Assembly: GCA_030064795.1 (NCBI GenBank)
Contig: JASJEI010000174.1
Coordinates: 1 to 13,853, forward strand
Direction: 5' to 3'
Source: Pleurocapsa sp. MO_226.B13
GTDB taxonomy: Bacteria > Cyanobacteriota > Cyanobacteriia > Cyanobacteriales > Xenococcaceae
Length of the DNA: 13,853 nucleotides
The first letter of the stretch is position 1. Each line of letters starts with the position of its first letter. The notes under the pieces are model-generated. The model made no database searches and was not told the origin of the DNA. It saw only the letters and a program-made list of their open reading frames with translations. This document shows, piece after piece, positions 13,742-13,853 of the stretch. A program made the translations under genes and the position numbers.

Positions 13742-13853
13742 TTAAATGACATTAATAGCATTACCTTTATTCTTTAGCTTTCTAGTCCAATTAATAACTA
13801 ATTCTCCTTCATTTAAAAGTTGCTTAACTAGTTTTTCTAGTTCTTCTTTTGTT
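13742..13853 (-). CDS. unidentified protein, last 36 residues (partial)
   Basis: The minus strand is open from the window edge to a TAA at 13742-13744 and encodes TKEELEKLVKQLLNEGELVI followed by NWTRKLKNKGNAINVI. It has a charged amphipathic helix and a basic tail, which reads like real coding sequence of the C-terminus of a small or regulatory protein. Codons are AT-rich like the flanks. The family cannot be named from this fragment; the rest of the gene lies beyond the window. Confidence 0.5.
   Translation of the reverse strand, partial: TKEELEKLVKQLLNEGELVINWTRKLKNKGNAINVI

Noticed and set aside
13503..13745. 80-codon plus-strand ORF through the hairpin element
   Set aside because: Its sequence is the translation of palindromic repeat DNA; no ribosome binding site or family.

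Overview
The window comes from a cyanobacterium. The strongest sign is the octamer GCGATCGC (HIP1), present 14 times in 13.85 kb where about 0.2 copies are expected by chance. The protein families also fit: an HhoA/HtrA-type protease, a PRC-barrel protein, a Rieske oxygenase paired with an acetyltransferase, and a C39 ABC exporter with double-glycine precursors. Coding density is moderate, and several loci are decaying: a frameshifted capA, a transposase relic, a group II intron relic and a truncated DUF72 gene. This looks like a plastic part of a large, repeat-rich genome.

Layout. (1) 1-351, minus: 5' part of a CapA-like gene with a one-base frameshift, cut by the window edge. (2) 789-6392, plus: a peptide or small-protein secretion locus. 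Two small genes (789-1190 and 2190-2543) encode proteins with double-glycine leaders and unusually large, cysteine-free cores of 99 and 97 residues. They are followed by a C39 peptidase-containing ABC transporter (2626-4845) and a HlyD-type adaptor (4887-6392). An ISKra4-like transposase remnant (1431-1619) lies between the two precursor genes. (3) 6507-9607, minus: a protein-quality and stress block made of an HtrA protease, a PRC-barrel protein, an Hsp20 chaperone and a dodecin. The PRC and htrA genes are 40 bases apart and probably co-transcribed; hsp20 and the dodecin gene probably have their own promoters. (4) About 9912-10135, plus: a stretch resembling domain I of a bacterial group II intron, without the reverse transcriptase ORF or domain V. 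A DUF72 gene that has lost its C-terminal third follows. (5) 11356-13484, plus: a Rieske non-haem iron oxygenase and a two-part GNAT-like protein, two bases apart. (6) 13625-13706: nested hairpins between convergent genes, then the last 36 codons of an unidentified minus-strand gene at the window end.

How the genes work together. The ABC transporter's peptidase domain should cut each precursor after Gly-Gly. The transporter and HlyD adaptor, with an outer-membrane TolC protein encoded elsewhere, would export the cores. No lanthionine synthetase, YcaO, radical SAM or other maturation enzyme is adjacent and the cores lack cysteine, so the products are probably unmodified small secreted proteins rather than classical modified bacteriocins. 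I recognise neither core; they are the best candidates for something undescribed here. The minus-strand block concerns protein folding and stress. The Rieske/GNAT pair looks like a two-gene metabolic unit with unknown substrate.
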